Shown: positions 40,969-55,100, counted from the first letter of the stretch. The stretch is DNA of 64,000 nucleotides from Diprion similis (GCF_021155765.1 NC_060107.1:7116501-7180500); one strand, 5' to 3'. Made by a program: numbers and translations. The notes: generated from the letters alone by a model not told the origin.

Positions 40969-43838
40969 ATGAGCGACATAGAGGTGAGTTTTTTATATCA
41001 GCGTTGAATTTTGATCTGCATTGTTAATAAACAGATTTTATATGAATGAAAAGTCAACTGTAATCGGCGGTTTGTTGTTTGATCAGTGAAAACCACGCAA
41101 CGAGTGCAATTATTGATTTGTAGCGCCTTTACTTCGTAGCCAATATATCTTTTATTTGGATGATTTCTACAATGATCAAAACTGGCTATTAAACATTCAT
41201 TAACATCGAATCCTGTATGATAGAAAAGAATACCAACGTACACGATTTATGTATAGTTTTTAACGCTGCGTCTCACCCGGTGCTAAGAAATTTACGGACA
41301 CCAGAAATTGAGTCTGAAATTCTTATCATGCGCCACGTGCCTCCGCCTCATATATACACAGAAAAATTTTAACGTGGTATTATAGCCACCCAGTTTATAT
41401 ATATGTATATATACATAGATATGTATGTATGTGTCTGTTTAGATATACATGTATATAAATACGTTCTGTGTAAAAAAGAACACTAACTATTACGTGTTCT
41501 ATATTAAGATTATTCAAACTACTTACACGCATTAATCTAAGTGACCAAATTTGCAAGTCACAAGTATATAAATTTAATCATAACCAGAATGGAAGCTTTT
41601 GTAAGAGTGGAAATTATTTTTATAATAATGTTTCAAACCTCGTTTTTACATTTTCTTTATCTTTTTCACCTCTAGTCAGACAAAAACCGTTTTTGTAACT
41701 TAGATTCAAACTGTTGCTCATGAATTGATATGCTGAATAAAGCAGTGAATTATTTCATAACAATCTGTCGAGTGAATATTCTGCTGTTCAGAGGATGTGA
41801 CTAACCTTATAAGACACTTGGCGATAACAAACATGAAATCGAGAAAAATACATGAGCTGTGGAATGTAAATTTGGCATCATTCCAATTTTTTTTTTTTTA
41901 TACAATTTTCACCCATCATTGCTATCACATCTTTTTTTATTTACGTGTCCTTGACATTTTACTATATTTAGCAGTTTCCAGTAAAAATGATGTTTCATGA
42001 CTTTAACAACGCACCGTTTCACATGTGACTAATCCTTTTCTCTTTATTTCTTTAATCACTTGAATACCTTTGTTGCCGAACTTAATGTCAAATTCCAATT
42101 CTCTCTACAAGTGAATATCCAAATAAATGACGCTATTTTTCATTACAAACCACAAGTAATTATAAAAATTTAATCACAGCGAAGCGGCAGTCGCAGCGCT
42201 AGCCCCAGAAGACCGAGAACAGCAGATGGAGGCCCCAGAGAATCGCGTTCCAGATCCAGATCCCGCAAGTCAAGGGAAAGGAAGGAGAGTCATCGTCCAA
42301 ACAAGGACTACTCAAGGTCAAGGAGCAGATCAGGTTCGCGAGGTCGTAAACCATACCGGACCAGCAAATACACAGGGGCTGGACATCGAGGAAGCAGCCG
42401 CAGTCGCAGCCGCTCACCCTATCGGGGTGGGCGCTACTCTCGCAGCAGGTCTCGTTCGTACTCGCGCTCGCGCTACTCTCGCGAGAGAGACAGGAACATT
42501 TACCGATCGCACTCCCGCAGCCCCATGTCTTCGAGGCGGCGCCATGTTGGTAACCGGGACAACCCCTGCCCTTCCCGATGCCTCGGTGTCTTCGGCCTAT
42601 CAATCTATACGACTGAGCAGCAGATCCATCACATCTTCTCCAAATACGGCCCAGTTGAACGAGTGCAAGTCGTCATTGATGCCAAGGTACTAGTGCTATT
42701 TCTTCACTTTATCCAAAGTGAAAAAAATTATTCCTTTAATTTTTGTCAGTGCAATAATTTACTTATTTGCGTTTTATACCCTCTTGGCTTTTATTTTTAT
42801 TGTAATTGACAGGAGGAACAGTAAAAAGGTTTAGGCCAGAGATTTAGAACATTCGCCTGTGAAGTTTGCGCGATTATGTTAAAGGCATCTGGCCACAACT
42901 CGCTTCTTTGAATGTTACTTCTCCTTTCGTTAGTTTTTCAGAATATACACCATTGTTGCCATTCGGTAGCTATAGGACTATAGGACTATGCAAGATATAG
43001 AAGATTCAAGAATAATCGATCTTGGTGGTATTATACGAAGGTTGTAGAAGATGACCTACATCCAAGTCCAACTTTCAATTTTTTATTTAAATCTTTATTT
43101 TTCACTATGGGTTTTTTTTTCTTCTTCTCTTCGATAGTAGGGAAGTTGCGTAATTGGAGATACATTTTTTTCCACTATAAATCTACATCCAACATTTGTG
43201 GAATGTCAATTGAATTAAATTATTACTTTGTTTCGCAATTCATGTCAAAATTCTTAGCAACTTTTTGAACAAAATGTCATATCAGGGATTGTGCAACTTC
43301 CCAGATTAACAAATACCTCTGTATTATTCGCTGAGATTGTCTTCTCCAAGTCCATATGTAGTTTGGTCTGAAAAACTGATTAATGGAGGATGGCCGTTTG
43401 GTGGCGAATGAACGTGTTTCAGACTGGACGATCGAGAGGATTTTGCTTTGTATACTTTGAGTCATCTGAAGATGCTAAAGTTGCCAAGGAACAGTGTACA
43501 GGAATGGAAATTGATGGTCGACGAATACGAGTAGATTTTTCAATTACTCAACGAGCACATACACCCACTCCTGGCATTTATATGGGGAAGCCAACTCATT
43601 TGCATGATAGAAGTTGGGAAGGATCCAGACGGAGAGAGTAAGTATCATTCCTCGATAAAGTTCCAGAAGATTAGGAATCCATGCTTTAAAATCAATGATA
43701 TTATATGATTTTGTATTTTTGAAAACAGAGGGAGTGGATACAGAGGAAGCTATAGGAGATCACCCAGCCCTTATTATAACAGTAGTAGTCGTCGCCGCAC
43801 ACGCTATGAACGGTCAAGGTCACGGTCATATTCCCCCC
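40969..43838 (+). CDS. tra2: Transformer-2, SR-type splicing regulator (3' end unresolved)
   Basis: RNA-binding splicing activator. In insects it works with Tra/Fem on doublesex and fruitless pre-mRNA in sex determination. Four secure exons: 40969-40983 (MSDIE only), 42180-42686, 43423-43637 and 43729-43838, making 282 codons plus one base. It has an RS1 domain (about 6-115, many RS/SR pairs). A single RRM runs from about 138 to 212, with RNP2 LGVFGL (140-145) and RNP1 RGFCFVYF (179-186). The Tra2-specific linker [14 protein letters not shown] follows, then a second RS domain ending RSRSRSYSP. The last exon is uncertain. Acceptor 44264 would add Arg-Phe-stop, close to the usual family ending YSPRRY and length. 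Acceptor 44007 would add 24 residues and end at 44081. Acceptor 43890 leaves a very short intron. Intron 1 is about 1.2 kb. Confidence 0.93.
41395..41460 (+). repeat. TA/TG-rich low-complexity tract in tra2 intron 1
   Basis: Alternating TATA, TATG and TACATA units with no coding capacity. A degenerate simple sequence repeat within the first tra2 intron. Confidence 0.6.
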
Positions 43839-44272
43839 GTAAGTCTGGTCTATAATTTTCTTATAGAAATTAACATAATTACTCTATAGACGCAACTACG
43901 TCGTCCTCATGGATTGGGTGTCCACAGAAATGTTACTTCGTACTACAATAATACAGCTGAATAAGTCATATAGTTGTCTAAGTTATCCAAATACTAGAGT
44001 TTCACAGGATGGAACAACTGGCCAAGGAAATGGAGTATTCCAGCAAACTTGATATCAAGTTTGGCTTCCGGGCGGCTGTAATAACGTTTTTAGTTGAACG
44101 ACTTTTCGCCATTGTAATTCATAGGCTGCATACTAATTTTGAATCCACTATTTTTAACGTCATCATTTTACGGATACTCCAATTTTCGTTGTATTAATTT
44201 ATCCATTTCATTAACAAAATACGTGTAATCCGGTAATTATAATTTTTTTCTATGTGCATGATAGGTTTCTAG

Positions 44273-46318
44273 CAAGTCCATGATTTGAATATGAGATGTT
44301 GAGGAGCGTTTCGTTGAATAAACTTTCAGAAATTAGTTGAAATACATTGTCTGAAGAGACAAGTTTGGATACATAATAGATGGAAGTTCATAGACTGGAA
44401 ATAATCGCAATAAGACCGCTGAATTGTTTTAATTTTGTGTGGACACCCTAGATTCTTTCATTAACACTTCGACAACTTTCATTTTGGGAGTTTTTGGCGC
44501 TATTACAAGTTTCTTAACTGAAGATCGACGCAGAAGCATCCGAGGAATGCATCTAATGAAAATAGCGGTAGTAACTAAGTGCAATCATTGACAAAAGTCA
44601 AACAATCATTGTTTTTGTTGCTTAATGAATTTCAGGTCGATATTAAGTGATGCGAGTGTGACGCGAGAGGCCAGGTGTTGGGAGCCATTTGTGTGACTTG
44701 ATCCTTTCACCTCCCTTACCCCTAACTAGACGGGGGCCAATAATGCAAACGCTACATTCTAACAAACGTATGACCATTCCCACCTTGCTACAAATGACAA
44801 TGTATATATCGCTGTATTGCGATGTAGTAGAGCACATTTTCGAATATCTGTTAGTGAGCAGTAAGGTGCGAATGGTCCGAAAAAACCTTACTTCCATTAC
44901 TCGTCAATGGTTTTTTTTTTTTTTAATTTCTATTATGGTTTTTCCGACGTTATGGTTGTAAGGTTTTAGTTATTTTATCGTATGACTATCATGTAAAGGT
45001 TGGAATACGATTCATTCACTTTTTGGTTCAACTTTTATTCGTTCGGTGTTTTGACGCTTGAGGTTGTATTCCAGCTATTTGTCAATGTACTACCACGCCG
45101 TACGTGTGGTAATAATTTGAAATATGTGGTATTCTTAGCGATTTACTACAATAAATAAACCTGAAAATTCTATATAGATTTCTCTAACACATTTGTTTGT
45201 TTATAAGGTTTTGAATCAAGAGGTATTGGATGATAGAGGGAAGTTTCAAGTTTGACTCTGAAAAAAATGAAAGGTTTTGAAAAGAAAAATTGAAGACAAG
45301 ATTTCTGAAGATCTTTCTCTTGCTCGAATGAATTTCAAGATCCCACGAAGGTCTTTCGCGCTTGTGACAAAGAATATGATCCGAATCCGATTCATTTCCG
45401 GCTGAGAAGTCTCAAGCCTAGAGGAGCTGCAAGAGCAGTAGAGCAAGCTTCAAGACAGAATCAGAATCATTGGGCATCAGGCCCCTGGCCAGGGCATGTC
45501 GGTGATAGTCGGGGGTGAAACAGGCTGAAAAAGTTTACGAAAATATTCAAGAATCGCCGAAATTCTCCTTTTTTTTTTTTCTTTTCCTACGGGAAAGTAC
45601 AGCCATTTCAAGTTTACACCGATCATATTCTTTATCAGTTGAGTTGATTTGGTTATATGCAAGATACCCCATAGTAGAAGAACTCATCGATTGATTACAA
45701 ATAAATGAATGAATAAATAAATAAAACTAAAATTATCCGCGACTTTCCCATCCCTCCACCATCCCAAACCTCTAACTTCCTGTAAAACCCCTAACAACTT
45801 TGATTTTGTCTAGAAAATAAGTTAAATGCTATTCCCTAAGCTAGTCAATAAATATTGACCTTTCATATTGTAATGAACTGTGTTTTTTTTGTTATCTTTA
45901 TTTACCTAGACCACATTCATATTTCTTTTCAATTACTATGAACTGTTATTCAGCACCTGTATCATTACGAATTGTATGATCTGCGGCAAAAAAATAATGC
46001 ATTCTCAGTTTAATTTTCAAACTAAGAGAATAATGATTATTAACTGACATTTATAACTTGTATGTATTTATACTCTGGCAACTGATTCAGTTATACAAGA
46101 AAATGTTGATGTCGTGTACCAAGAAAAGGTTCGCATAAACATACTCAATGATAAGATATGTTTAAATTACACAATGGCGTATCAATACCTACTTGCGTAC
46201 ATCTCAAAATGCAATGTTCTCATCTTTTTGAGACTCTTAACAAGTTGAGTAGAAGATGCATTTCCACAACTTTGGTAGATATGTATCTTTAAAAAGTAAA
46301 TTAATACTGATTTATAGA
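44273..46318. other. Gap between tra2 and BLOC1S1
   Basis: About 2 kb that should contain the tra2 3' UTR (or further alternative exons) and the BLOC1S1 3' UTR. The ORFs are short and contain no recognisable domain. No tRNA or other RNA gene was seen. Confidence 0.5.
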
Positions 46319-46975
46319 TTAAGGATTAGTAGGACGTGAAGCCTCATTGGTTGCTTGTGTCCCTTGTGGTTCCTGGGTTGCTAAATTGAATAAGTAATAT
46401 CATTGTGTTTGTAAGTCATAAAATAAGAATTGAAATGAAATGATTTTCGCATGTGATACAAACCTTTATAGGAATATTCTAGAGCAGTGGCAATTGTTCT
46501 CATATCACCTTCTATACTTCTCGCCCAATTCTCTGCATCTCCAATTTCTTTTAGAGCACTAGAAAAACTTTCAACCAAGCTGAGCCAAGCTTGTGTCTGC
46601 TTGGCAAAATTGGTTGCACTATGCTGCAATTGTTTAGCTTCTGCATCCAGTCTCTTCTGATTCAAATAAGCCTGAGCAACCCTAAAGGATGGAATATTGA
46701 GATTTTTGTATATAAAATTATCTTGCATTGGTTGTCACGATACTCACCCAACATTCAAGTGATCGACGAGAGCTTGAGTCAAGTTATTAGCTGCCTGAAC
46801 GGCTTCCTTGCGTTTTTGTTCTGAACACGGTGAAAATTTTGTAATATAATTAGTAATAAAAAACAAAAATGAGAGAATTGAAAATATGAACTGCTACGAG
46901 GTATTCTTTTTTACCTTGCCTTTCTTTTCTAGCTGACTGTTTGCTCTGGTGTTCTTTCACAATTGCTGACAACAT
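46319..46975 (-). CDS. Bloc1s1: BLOC-1 subunit 1 (BLOC1S1 / GCN5L1)
   Basis: Small coiled-coil subunit of BLOC-1 and BORC, complexes that act in biogenesis and positioning of lysosome-related organelles. The mammalian protein is also linked to mitochondrial acetylation. Four exons: 46975-46915, 46820-46748, 46681-46464 and 46380-46319, giving 137 residues in consistent phase. It starts MLSAIVKEHQSKQSARKERQ, the conserved N-terminus, followed by AVQAANNLTQALVDHLNVGV and AWLSLVESFSSALKEIGDAE. A long helical segment runs to about residue 117. The last exon encodes a polar tail (ATQEPQGTQATNEASRPTNP) that is not conserved. It is the last gene before the satellite array. Confidence 0.93.
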
Positions 46976-48786
46976 ATTAAATGTCAATTGTATTTCGATG
47001 TTGTTATATTTTTAATAGGTATTTTTTTCTTGTCAGGTACGTTGTAATTCAAACACGAATTACAATGACAGTGGAAGATAACTGGATTCGAACGGGATAA
47101 ACATGCAGATCGCGTACTCTGTATGTAGCAGTAATAATGTTGGGTTGTAACCTATTTTGACTGACAACTTGTAGACTGTGCTTGCACACTTCCTGGGTTG
47201 CATGCAGGGAGATACCTTAGGAAAATGCCGTATCATTGAGTATGGAGTGTATAGAGGCAGGTATATCTTGGTGTTATAAAAAGTGAGCTGATTTTGAGTG
47301 TGAAAGAGGGTGGCGCTGTTGAACGCAAGCTGCTGATCTGAAGTTGGTATCTGTTACTCGCCACGAACTAAACAGTTCGAAGACACATATTCGGCAAGGG
47401 GCTGTGTATACATGGTGAGAGCCTTCTGGCCGTAAAGGGGGACATTAGTACAAGCTCTCTCCACCTCTCTCTTTCTAAACCAGAAGCGTAGCGTGGTAAA
47501 TTTAGTGCCCTAATTAACATTTTTGTATGACACTTTGAAGAGATTATGTTGCTTTCATTATGGTATATGTTATGTACGGTAATTACGTATATAATTATTG
47601 CTGTGTATCATATACTATATGTCATCTATATTTCGATATAATATATAATATATAATATCATGTTACATTATATTAACACTCAAGAATTCATGACAATTGT
47701 ATCTAAGAGGGATAATTTTTGTTCGAAAGCAAACTTGCTTTACGAACTTGGTATTTGTTTTGAATTTTTGGGATTTTGGGTTTGAAGAAATCATTGATGT
47801 GGTAATGCATTAGTGACAAAAAAAAATTATATTTTTATTCACACAGTGGCTCTTTGACCATAGTTTATTGAACCGTACACTTAACGTGGTACCTTACTTT
47901 ACTTATCTTGACACTAACTAAGGATTAGAATAATTTATTAGCGGTGCTTATGTTTAAACAAAACTTAATATCAACGATAATTAAAAGTAAACTCGAATAA
48001 TAAATTACTGGTTAGCGGTTATATTATATAATACTTATTCATGATTGAGAAAAATGTATTTAGTGCATTGCTGGTTATCTGTGTAATATCAAATATATGT
48101 GAGTACCTGATTACAAAGAAAATGTAGACAGTAACCTAAGCCATATAATTTCTAATATCACTTGTGAAAATTGACCCTCAAACCATTTAGTTTCTCACTT
48201 TCTATTTTGCAAATGCAGCATCTCAGAACCATGCTGAAGATTGGTTACGTTGATATTATTTTAATACTGCACACTTCGAACTACTTGAGCATCTGAAGCA
48301 CTACGTGGGCACTGCAGTCTGCGACCTTACCGCATCGCTTGGTGCAGCTCTGACGTAGTCACGTAAATATTTTGAGCCGGCCAATCACAGTTTGTTAGAG
48401 TCTAAGGACTGTGCAGAGAGCTGCGGTACAGAAACTTCCTACAGTTGCCGACCTGGTTGGTGCGAATAGTATTTCGGGTCTGTGAGCCCTATGCTCGGGT
48501 AACCGATTAGGAATGTTTAAAGATATTGGTAAATGCGATTTAGTCGGCTAGGTTTCATGAATTATCATATTATTCGATAACCGGATGATTTGCAGAATGG
48601 AACCTTTAGAAAATGTGTTTGCAGTAGAATAAATGGTAAGTTTGTCTAAAATATGAACAATAGATTCGTTTAGCCGTCCCATCCTCGTTGGTACGACCGT
48701 GATTCTGCAGATTTCGATGAGTCTGAACTCACTGTAAACAGTGGGTCAGAAGTTGCAGCCTTGAAATAATGAATTTACTTTGCAGT
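46976..48786. other. Gene-satellite transition region
   Basis: About 1.8 kb between the BLOC1S1 start and the first satellite-like sequence. It contains the BLOC1S1 promoter, a TATATAA-rich tract (47636-47658) and pyrimidine-rich DNA near 47455-47480. No gene or mobile element end was recognised. The base composition is ordinary. Confidence 0.5.
47636..47658 (+). repeat. TATATAA microsatellite
   Basis: Tandem ATATATA/ATATAAT units in the spacer before the satellite array. Simple repeat. Confidence 0.7.
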
Positions 48787-49115
48787 TTATCTGCTCCTGG
48801 TTCTGCGCTTTTTTTTAATGCGTTTTCCAAGTTCCAGTAGGTTTGATAGGGTGGAATGTGTCATACAAGTTAAATCTATGGTAAAAAAATTATTTTCCCA
48901 GGGAAAAGTAAGAATTTGCGATTTTTGCGAAAATTTGAAAGATTCTGGAAAGTGCTGCGAAAAGTTCTTTCAGGCATTATTCCGATGTAATTTTGCAGGA
49001 GAAATCGATTGAGCGCAGTCCGAATGCGCTGCAAGCAACAGCTGAAAAGTTACAGCCAAAAAACTGAGGATTTCGATCGTCATTTCTCTGCTGTTGATCC
49101 TACGCTATTTTTGCC
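48787..49115 (+). repeat. Diverged edge monomer of the 312-bp satellite
   Basis: The first unit aligns along its length with the later monomers but carries many substitutions. Its right half (from about 48960: GCATTATTCCGATGTAATTT) is clearly homologous and its left half only faintly so. Decayed terminal copies are expected at the boundary of an array homogenised by unequal exchange. The left boundary is approximate. Confidence 0.75.
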
Positions 49116-52100
49116 GTGTTTTCTGAGTTCCTGGGGGTCCAATTAGTCTTGAAATGGTCGTACAAATCGATTCAAAGACGAAAAATTTTTGGCTCCGAAA
49201 ATGAGCAAAAAAGTAAGGCTAACCCCTTTGAATTTTTGGCGAAAATTTCAACGATTTTGAAAAAGGCTGCAATCAATTTAACGAGGCACTATTCCGACGT
49301 AATTTCGCGAGAGAAATCAATTGAGCGCAGTCCCAATACGCTGCGAGCAGCAGGTGAAAAGTTACAGCCAAAAAACTGAGGATTTCGATCGTCATTTCTC
49401 TGCTGTTGATCCTACGCTATTTTTACCGTGTTTTCTGAGTTCCCGGGGGTCCAATTAGTCTAGTAATGGTCGTACAAATCGATTCTAAGACAACAAATTT
49501 TTGTCTCCGAAAATGAGCAAAAAAGTAAGGCTAACCCCTTTGGATTTTTGGCGAAAATTTCAACGATTTTGAAAAAGGCAGCAATGAATTCAACGGGGCA
49601 CTATTCGGACGTAATTTTGCGAGAGAAATCGATTAAGCGCAGTCCCAAAACGCTGCAAGCAGCAGGTGAAAAGTTACAGCCAAAAAACTGAGGATTTTGA
49701 TCGTCATTTCTCTGCTGTTAATCCTACGCTATTTTTGCCGTGTTTTCTGAGTTCCTGGGGGTCCAATTAGTCTAGAGATGGTCGAACAAATCAATTTAAA
49801 GACGACAAATTTTTGGCTCCGAAAATGAGCAAAAAAGTAAGGCTAACCCCTTAGGATTTTTGGCGAAAATTTCAACGATTTTGAAAAAGGCTGCAATCAA
49901 TTTAACGAGGCACTATTCCGACGTAATTTTGCGAGAGAAATCGATTGAGCGCAGTCCCAATACGCTGCGAGCAACAGGTGAAAAGTTACAGCCAAAAAAC
50001 GGAGGATTTTGATCGTCATTTCTCTGCTGTTGATCCTACGCTATTTTTGCCGTGTTTTCTGAGTTCCTGGGGGTCCAATTAGTCCAGAAATGGTCGTACA
50101 AATCGATTCGAAGACGAAAAATTTTTGGCTCCGAAAATGAGCAAAAAAGTAAGGCTAACCCCTTTGGATTTTTGGCGAAAATTTCAACGATTTTGAAAAA
50201 GGCTGTAATCGATTTAACGAGGCACTATTCCGACGTAATTTTGCGAGAGAAATCGATTGAGCGCAGTCCCAATACGCTGCGAGCAACAGGTGAAAAGTTA
50301 CAGCCAAAAAACTGTGGATTTTGATCGTCATTTCTCTGCTGTTGATCCTACGCTATTTTTGCCGTGTTTTCTGAGTTCCTGGGGGTCCAATTAGTCTAGA
50401 AACGGTCGTACAAATCGATTCGAAGACGAAAAATTTCTGGCTCCAAAAATGAGCAAAAAAGTAAGGCTAACCCCTTAGGATTTTTGGTGAAAATTTTAAC
50501 GATTTTGAAAAAGGCTGCAATCGATTGAACGAGGCACTATTCCGACGTAATTTTGCGAGAGAAATCGATTGAGCGCAGTCCCAATACGCTGCGAGCAACA
50601 GGTGAGAAGTTACAGCCAAAAAACGGAGGATTTTGATCGTCATTTCTCTGCTGTTGATCCTACGCTATTTTTGCCGTGTTTTCTGAGTTCCTGGCGGTCC
50701 AATTAGTCCAGAAATGGTCGTACAAATCGATTCGAAGACGAAAAATTTTTGGCTCCGAAAATGAGCAAAAAAGTAAGGCTAACCCCTTTGGATTTCTGGC
50801 GAAAATTTCAACGATTTTGAAAAAGGCTGCAATCGATTTAACGAGGCACTATTCCGACGTAATTTTGCGAGAGAAATCGATTGAGCGCAGTCCCAATACG
50901 CTGCGAGCAACAGGTGAAAAGTTACAGCCAAAAAACTGTGGATTTTGATCGTCATTTCTCTGCTGTTGATCCTACGCTATTTTTGCCGTGTTTTCTGAGT
51001 TCCTGGGGGTCCAATTAAACTAGAAACGGTCGTACAAATCGATTCGAAGACGAAAAATTTCTGGCTCCAAAAATGAGCAAAAAAGTAAGGCTAACCCCTT
51101 AGGATTTTTGGTGAAAATTTTAACGATTTTGAAAAAGGCTGCAATCGATTTAACGAGGCACTATTCCGACGTAATTTTGCGAGAGAAATCGATTGAGCGC
51201 AGTCCCAATACGCTGCGAGCAACAGGTGGAAAGTTACAGCCAAAAAACTGAGGATTTTGATCGTCATTTCTCTGCTGTTGATCCTACGCTATTTTCGCCG
51301 TGTTTTCTGAGTTCCTGGGGGTCTAATTAGTCTAGAAATGGTCGTACAAATCGATTCAGAGACGAAAAATTTTTGGCTTGGAAAATGAGCAAAAAAGTAA
51401 GGCTAACCCCTTTGGATTTTTGGCGAAAATTACAGCGATTTTGAAAATGGCTGCAATCAATTTAACGAGGCACTATTCCGACGTAATTTCGCGAGAGAAA
51501 TCAATTGAGCGCAGTCCCAATACGCTGCGAGCAGCAGGTGAAAAGTTACAGCCAAAAAACTGAGGATTTCGATCGTCATTTCTCTGCTGTTGATCCTACG
51601 CTATTTTTACCGTGTTTTCTGAGTTCCTAGGGGTCCAATTAGTCTAGTAATGGTCGTACAAATCGATTCTAAGACGAAAAATTTTTGTCTCCGAAAATGA
51701 GCAAAAAAGTAAGGCTAACCCCTTTGGATTTGTGGCGAAAATTTCAACGATTTTGAAAAAGGCTGCAATCGATTTAACGAGGCACTATTCCGACGTAATT
51801 TTGCGAGAGAAATCGATTGAGCGCAGTCCCAATACGCTGCGAGCAACAGGTGAAAAGTTACAGCCAAAAAACTGTGGATTTTGATCGTCATTTCTCTGCT
51901 GTTGATCCTACGCCATTTTTGCCGTGTTTTCTGAGTTCCTGGGGGTCCAATTAGTCTAGAAACGGTCGTACAAATCGATTCGAAGACGAAAAATTTTTGG
52001 CTCCGAAAATGAGCAAAAAAGTAAGGCTAACCCCTTTGGATTTTTGGCGAAAATTTCAACGATTTTGAAAAAGGCTGCAATCGATTTAACGAGGCACTAT

Positions 52101-55100
52101 TCCGACGTAATTTTGCGAGAGAAATCGATTGAGCGCAGTCCCAATACGCTGCGAGCAACAGGTGAAAAGTTACAGCCAAAAAACTGTGGATTTTGATCGT
52201 CATTTCTCTACTGTTGATCCTACGCTATTTTTGCTGTGTTTTCTGAGTTCCTGGGGGTCCAATTAGTCCAGAAATGGTCGTACAAATCGATTCAAAGACG
52301 AAAAATTTTTGGCTTCGAAAATGAGCAAAAAAGTAAGGCTAACCCCTTTGGATTTTTGGCGAAAATTTCAACGATTTTGAAAAAGGCTGCAATCAATTTA
52401 ACGAGGCACTATTCCGACGTAATTTTGCGAGAGAAATCGATTGAGCGCAGTCCCAATACGCTGCGAGCAACAGGTGAAAAGTTACAGCCAAAAAACGGAG
52501 GATTTTGATCGTCATTTCTCTGCTGTTGATCCTACGCTATTTTTGCCGTGTTTTCTGAGTTCCTGGGGGTCCAATTAGTCTAGAAACGGTCGTACAAATC
52601 GATTCGAAGACGAAAAATTTCTGGCTCCAAAAATGAGCAAAAAAGTAAGGCTAACCCCTTAGGATTTTTGGTGAAAATTCCAACGATTTTGAAAAAGGCT
52701 GCAATCGATTTAACGAGGCACTATTCCGACGTAATTTTGCGTGAGAAATCGATTGAGCGCAGTCCCAATACGCTGCGAGCAACAGGTGAAAAGTTACAGC
52801 CAAAAAACTGTGGATTTTGATCGTCATTTCTCTGCTGTTGATCCTACGCCATTTTTGCCGTGTTTTCTGAGTTCCTGGGGGTCCAATTAGTCTAGAAACG
52901 GTCGTACAAATCGATTCGAAGACGAAAAATTCTTGGCTCCGAAAATGAGCAAAAAAGTAAGGCTAACCCCTTTGGATTTTTGGCGGAAATTTTAACGATT
53001 TTGAAAAAGGCTGCAATCGATTTAATGAGGCACTATTCCGACGTAATTTTGCGAGAGAAATCGATTGAGCGCAGTCCCAATACGCTGCGAGCAACAGGTG
53101 AAAAGTTACAGCCGAAAAACTGTGGATTTTGATCGTCATTTCTCTGCCGTTGATCCTACGCTATTTTTGCCGTGTTTTCTGAGTTCCTGGGGGTCCAATT
53201 AGTCTGGAAACGGTCGTACAAATCGATTCGACGACGAAAAATTTTTGGCTCCAAAAATGAGCAAAAAAGCAAGGCTAACCCCTTTGGATTTTTGGCGAAA
53301 ATTTCAACGATTTTGAAAAAGGCTGCAATCGATTCAACGAGGCACTATTCCGACGTAATTTTGCGAGAGAAATCGATTGAGCGCAGTCCCAATACGCTGC
53401 GAGCAACAGGTGAAAAGTTACAGCCAAAAAACTGTGGATTTTGATCGTCATTTCTCTGCTGTTGATCCTACGCTATTTTTGCCGTGTTTTCTGAGTTCCT
53501 GGGGGTCCAATTAGTCCAGAAATGGTCGTACAAATCGATTCGAAGACGAAAAATTTTTGGCTCCGAAAATGAGCAAAAAAGTAAGGCTAACCCCTTTGGA
53601 TTTTTGGCGAAAATTTCAACGATTTTGAAAAAGGCTGCAATCGATTTAACAAGGCACTATTCCGACGTAATTTTGCGAGAGAAATCGATTGAGCGCAGTC
53701 CCAATACGCTGCGAGCAACAGGTGAAAAGTTACAGCCAAAAAACTGTGGATTTTGATCGTCATTTCTCTGCTGTTGATCCTACGCCATTTTCGCCGTGTT
53801 TTCTGAGTTCCTGGGGGTCCAATTAGTCTAGAAACGGTCGAACAAATCGATTCGAAGACGAAAAATTTTTGGCTCCGAAAATGAGCAAAAAAGTAAGGCT
53901 AACCCCTTTGGAGTTTTGGCGAAAATTTTAACGATTTTGAAAAAGGCTGCAATCGATTTAACGAGGCACTATTCCGACGTAATTTTGCGAGAGAAATCGA
54001 TTGAGCGCAGTCCCAATACGCTGCGAGCAACAGGTGAAAAGTTACAGCCAAAAAACTGTGGATTTTGATCGTCATTTCTCTGCTGTTGATCCTACGCTAT
54101 TTTTGGCGTGTTTTCTGAGTTCCAGGGGGTCCAATTAGTCTAGAAATGGTCGTACAAATCGATTCGAAGACGAAAAATTTTTGGCTCCGAAAATGAGCAA
54201 AAAAGTAAGGCTAACCCCTTTGGATTTTTGGCGAAAATTTCAACGATTTTGAAAAAGGCTGCAATCGATTTAACGAGGCACTATTCCGACGTAATTTTGC
54301 GAGAGAAATCGATTGAGCGCAGTCCCAATACGCTGCGAGCAACAGGTGAAAAGTTACAGCCAAAAAACTGTGGATTTTGATCGTCATTTCTCTGCTGTTG
54401 ATCCTACGCTATTTTTGCCGTGTTTTCTGAGTTCCTGGGGGTCCAATTAGTCTAGAAACGGTCGTACAAATCGATTCGAAGACGAAAAATTTCTGGCTCC
54501 AAAAATGAGCAAAAAAGTAAGGCTAACCCCTTAGGATTTTTGGTGAAAATTCCAACGATTTTGAAAAAGGCTGCAATCGATTTAACGAGGCACTATTCCG
54601 ACGTAATTTTGCGAAAGAAATCGATTGAGCGCAGTCCCAATACGCTGCGAGCAACAGGTGAAAAGTTACAGCCAAAAAACTGTGGATTTTGATCGTCATT
54701 TCTCTGCTGTTGATCCTACGCCATTTTTGCCGTGTTTTCTGAGTTCCTGGGGGTCCAATTAGTCTAGAAACGGTCGTACAAATCGATTCGAAGACGAAAA
54801 ATTTCTGGCTCCAAAAATGAGCAAAAAAGTAAGGCTAACCCCTTAGGATTTTTGGTGAAAATTCCAACGATTTTGAAAAAGGCTGCAATCGATTTAACGA
54901 GGCACTATTCCGACGTAATTTTGCGAGAGAAATCGATTGAGCGCAGTCCCAATACGCTGCGAGCAACAGGTGAAAAGTTACAGCCAAAAAACTGTGGATT
55001 TTGATCGTCATTTCTCTGCTGTTGATCCTACGCCATTTTTGCCGTGTTTTCTGAGTTCCTGGGGGTCCAATTAGTCTAGAAACGGTCGTACAAATCGATT

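Noticed and set aside
42199-42603. 134-codon minus-strand ORF across the tra2 RS1 exon
   Set aside because: The shadow of the Arg/Ser-rich exon in the opposite strand; Cys/Ser-rich composition follows from the RS codons.
47083-47098. GGATTCGAACGG, resembling a tRNA B-box complement
   Set aside because: No matching A-box, acceptor stem or cloverleaf can be drawn around it.
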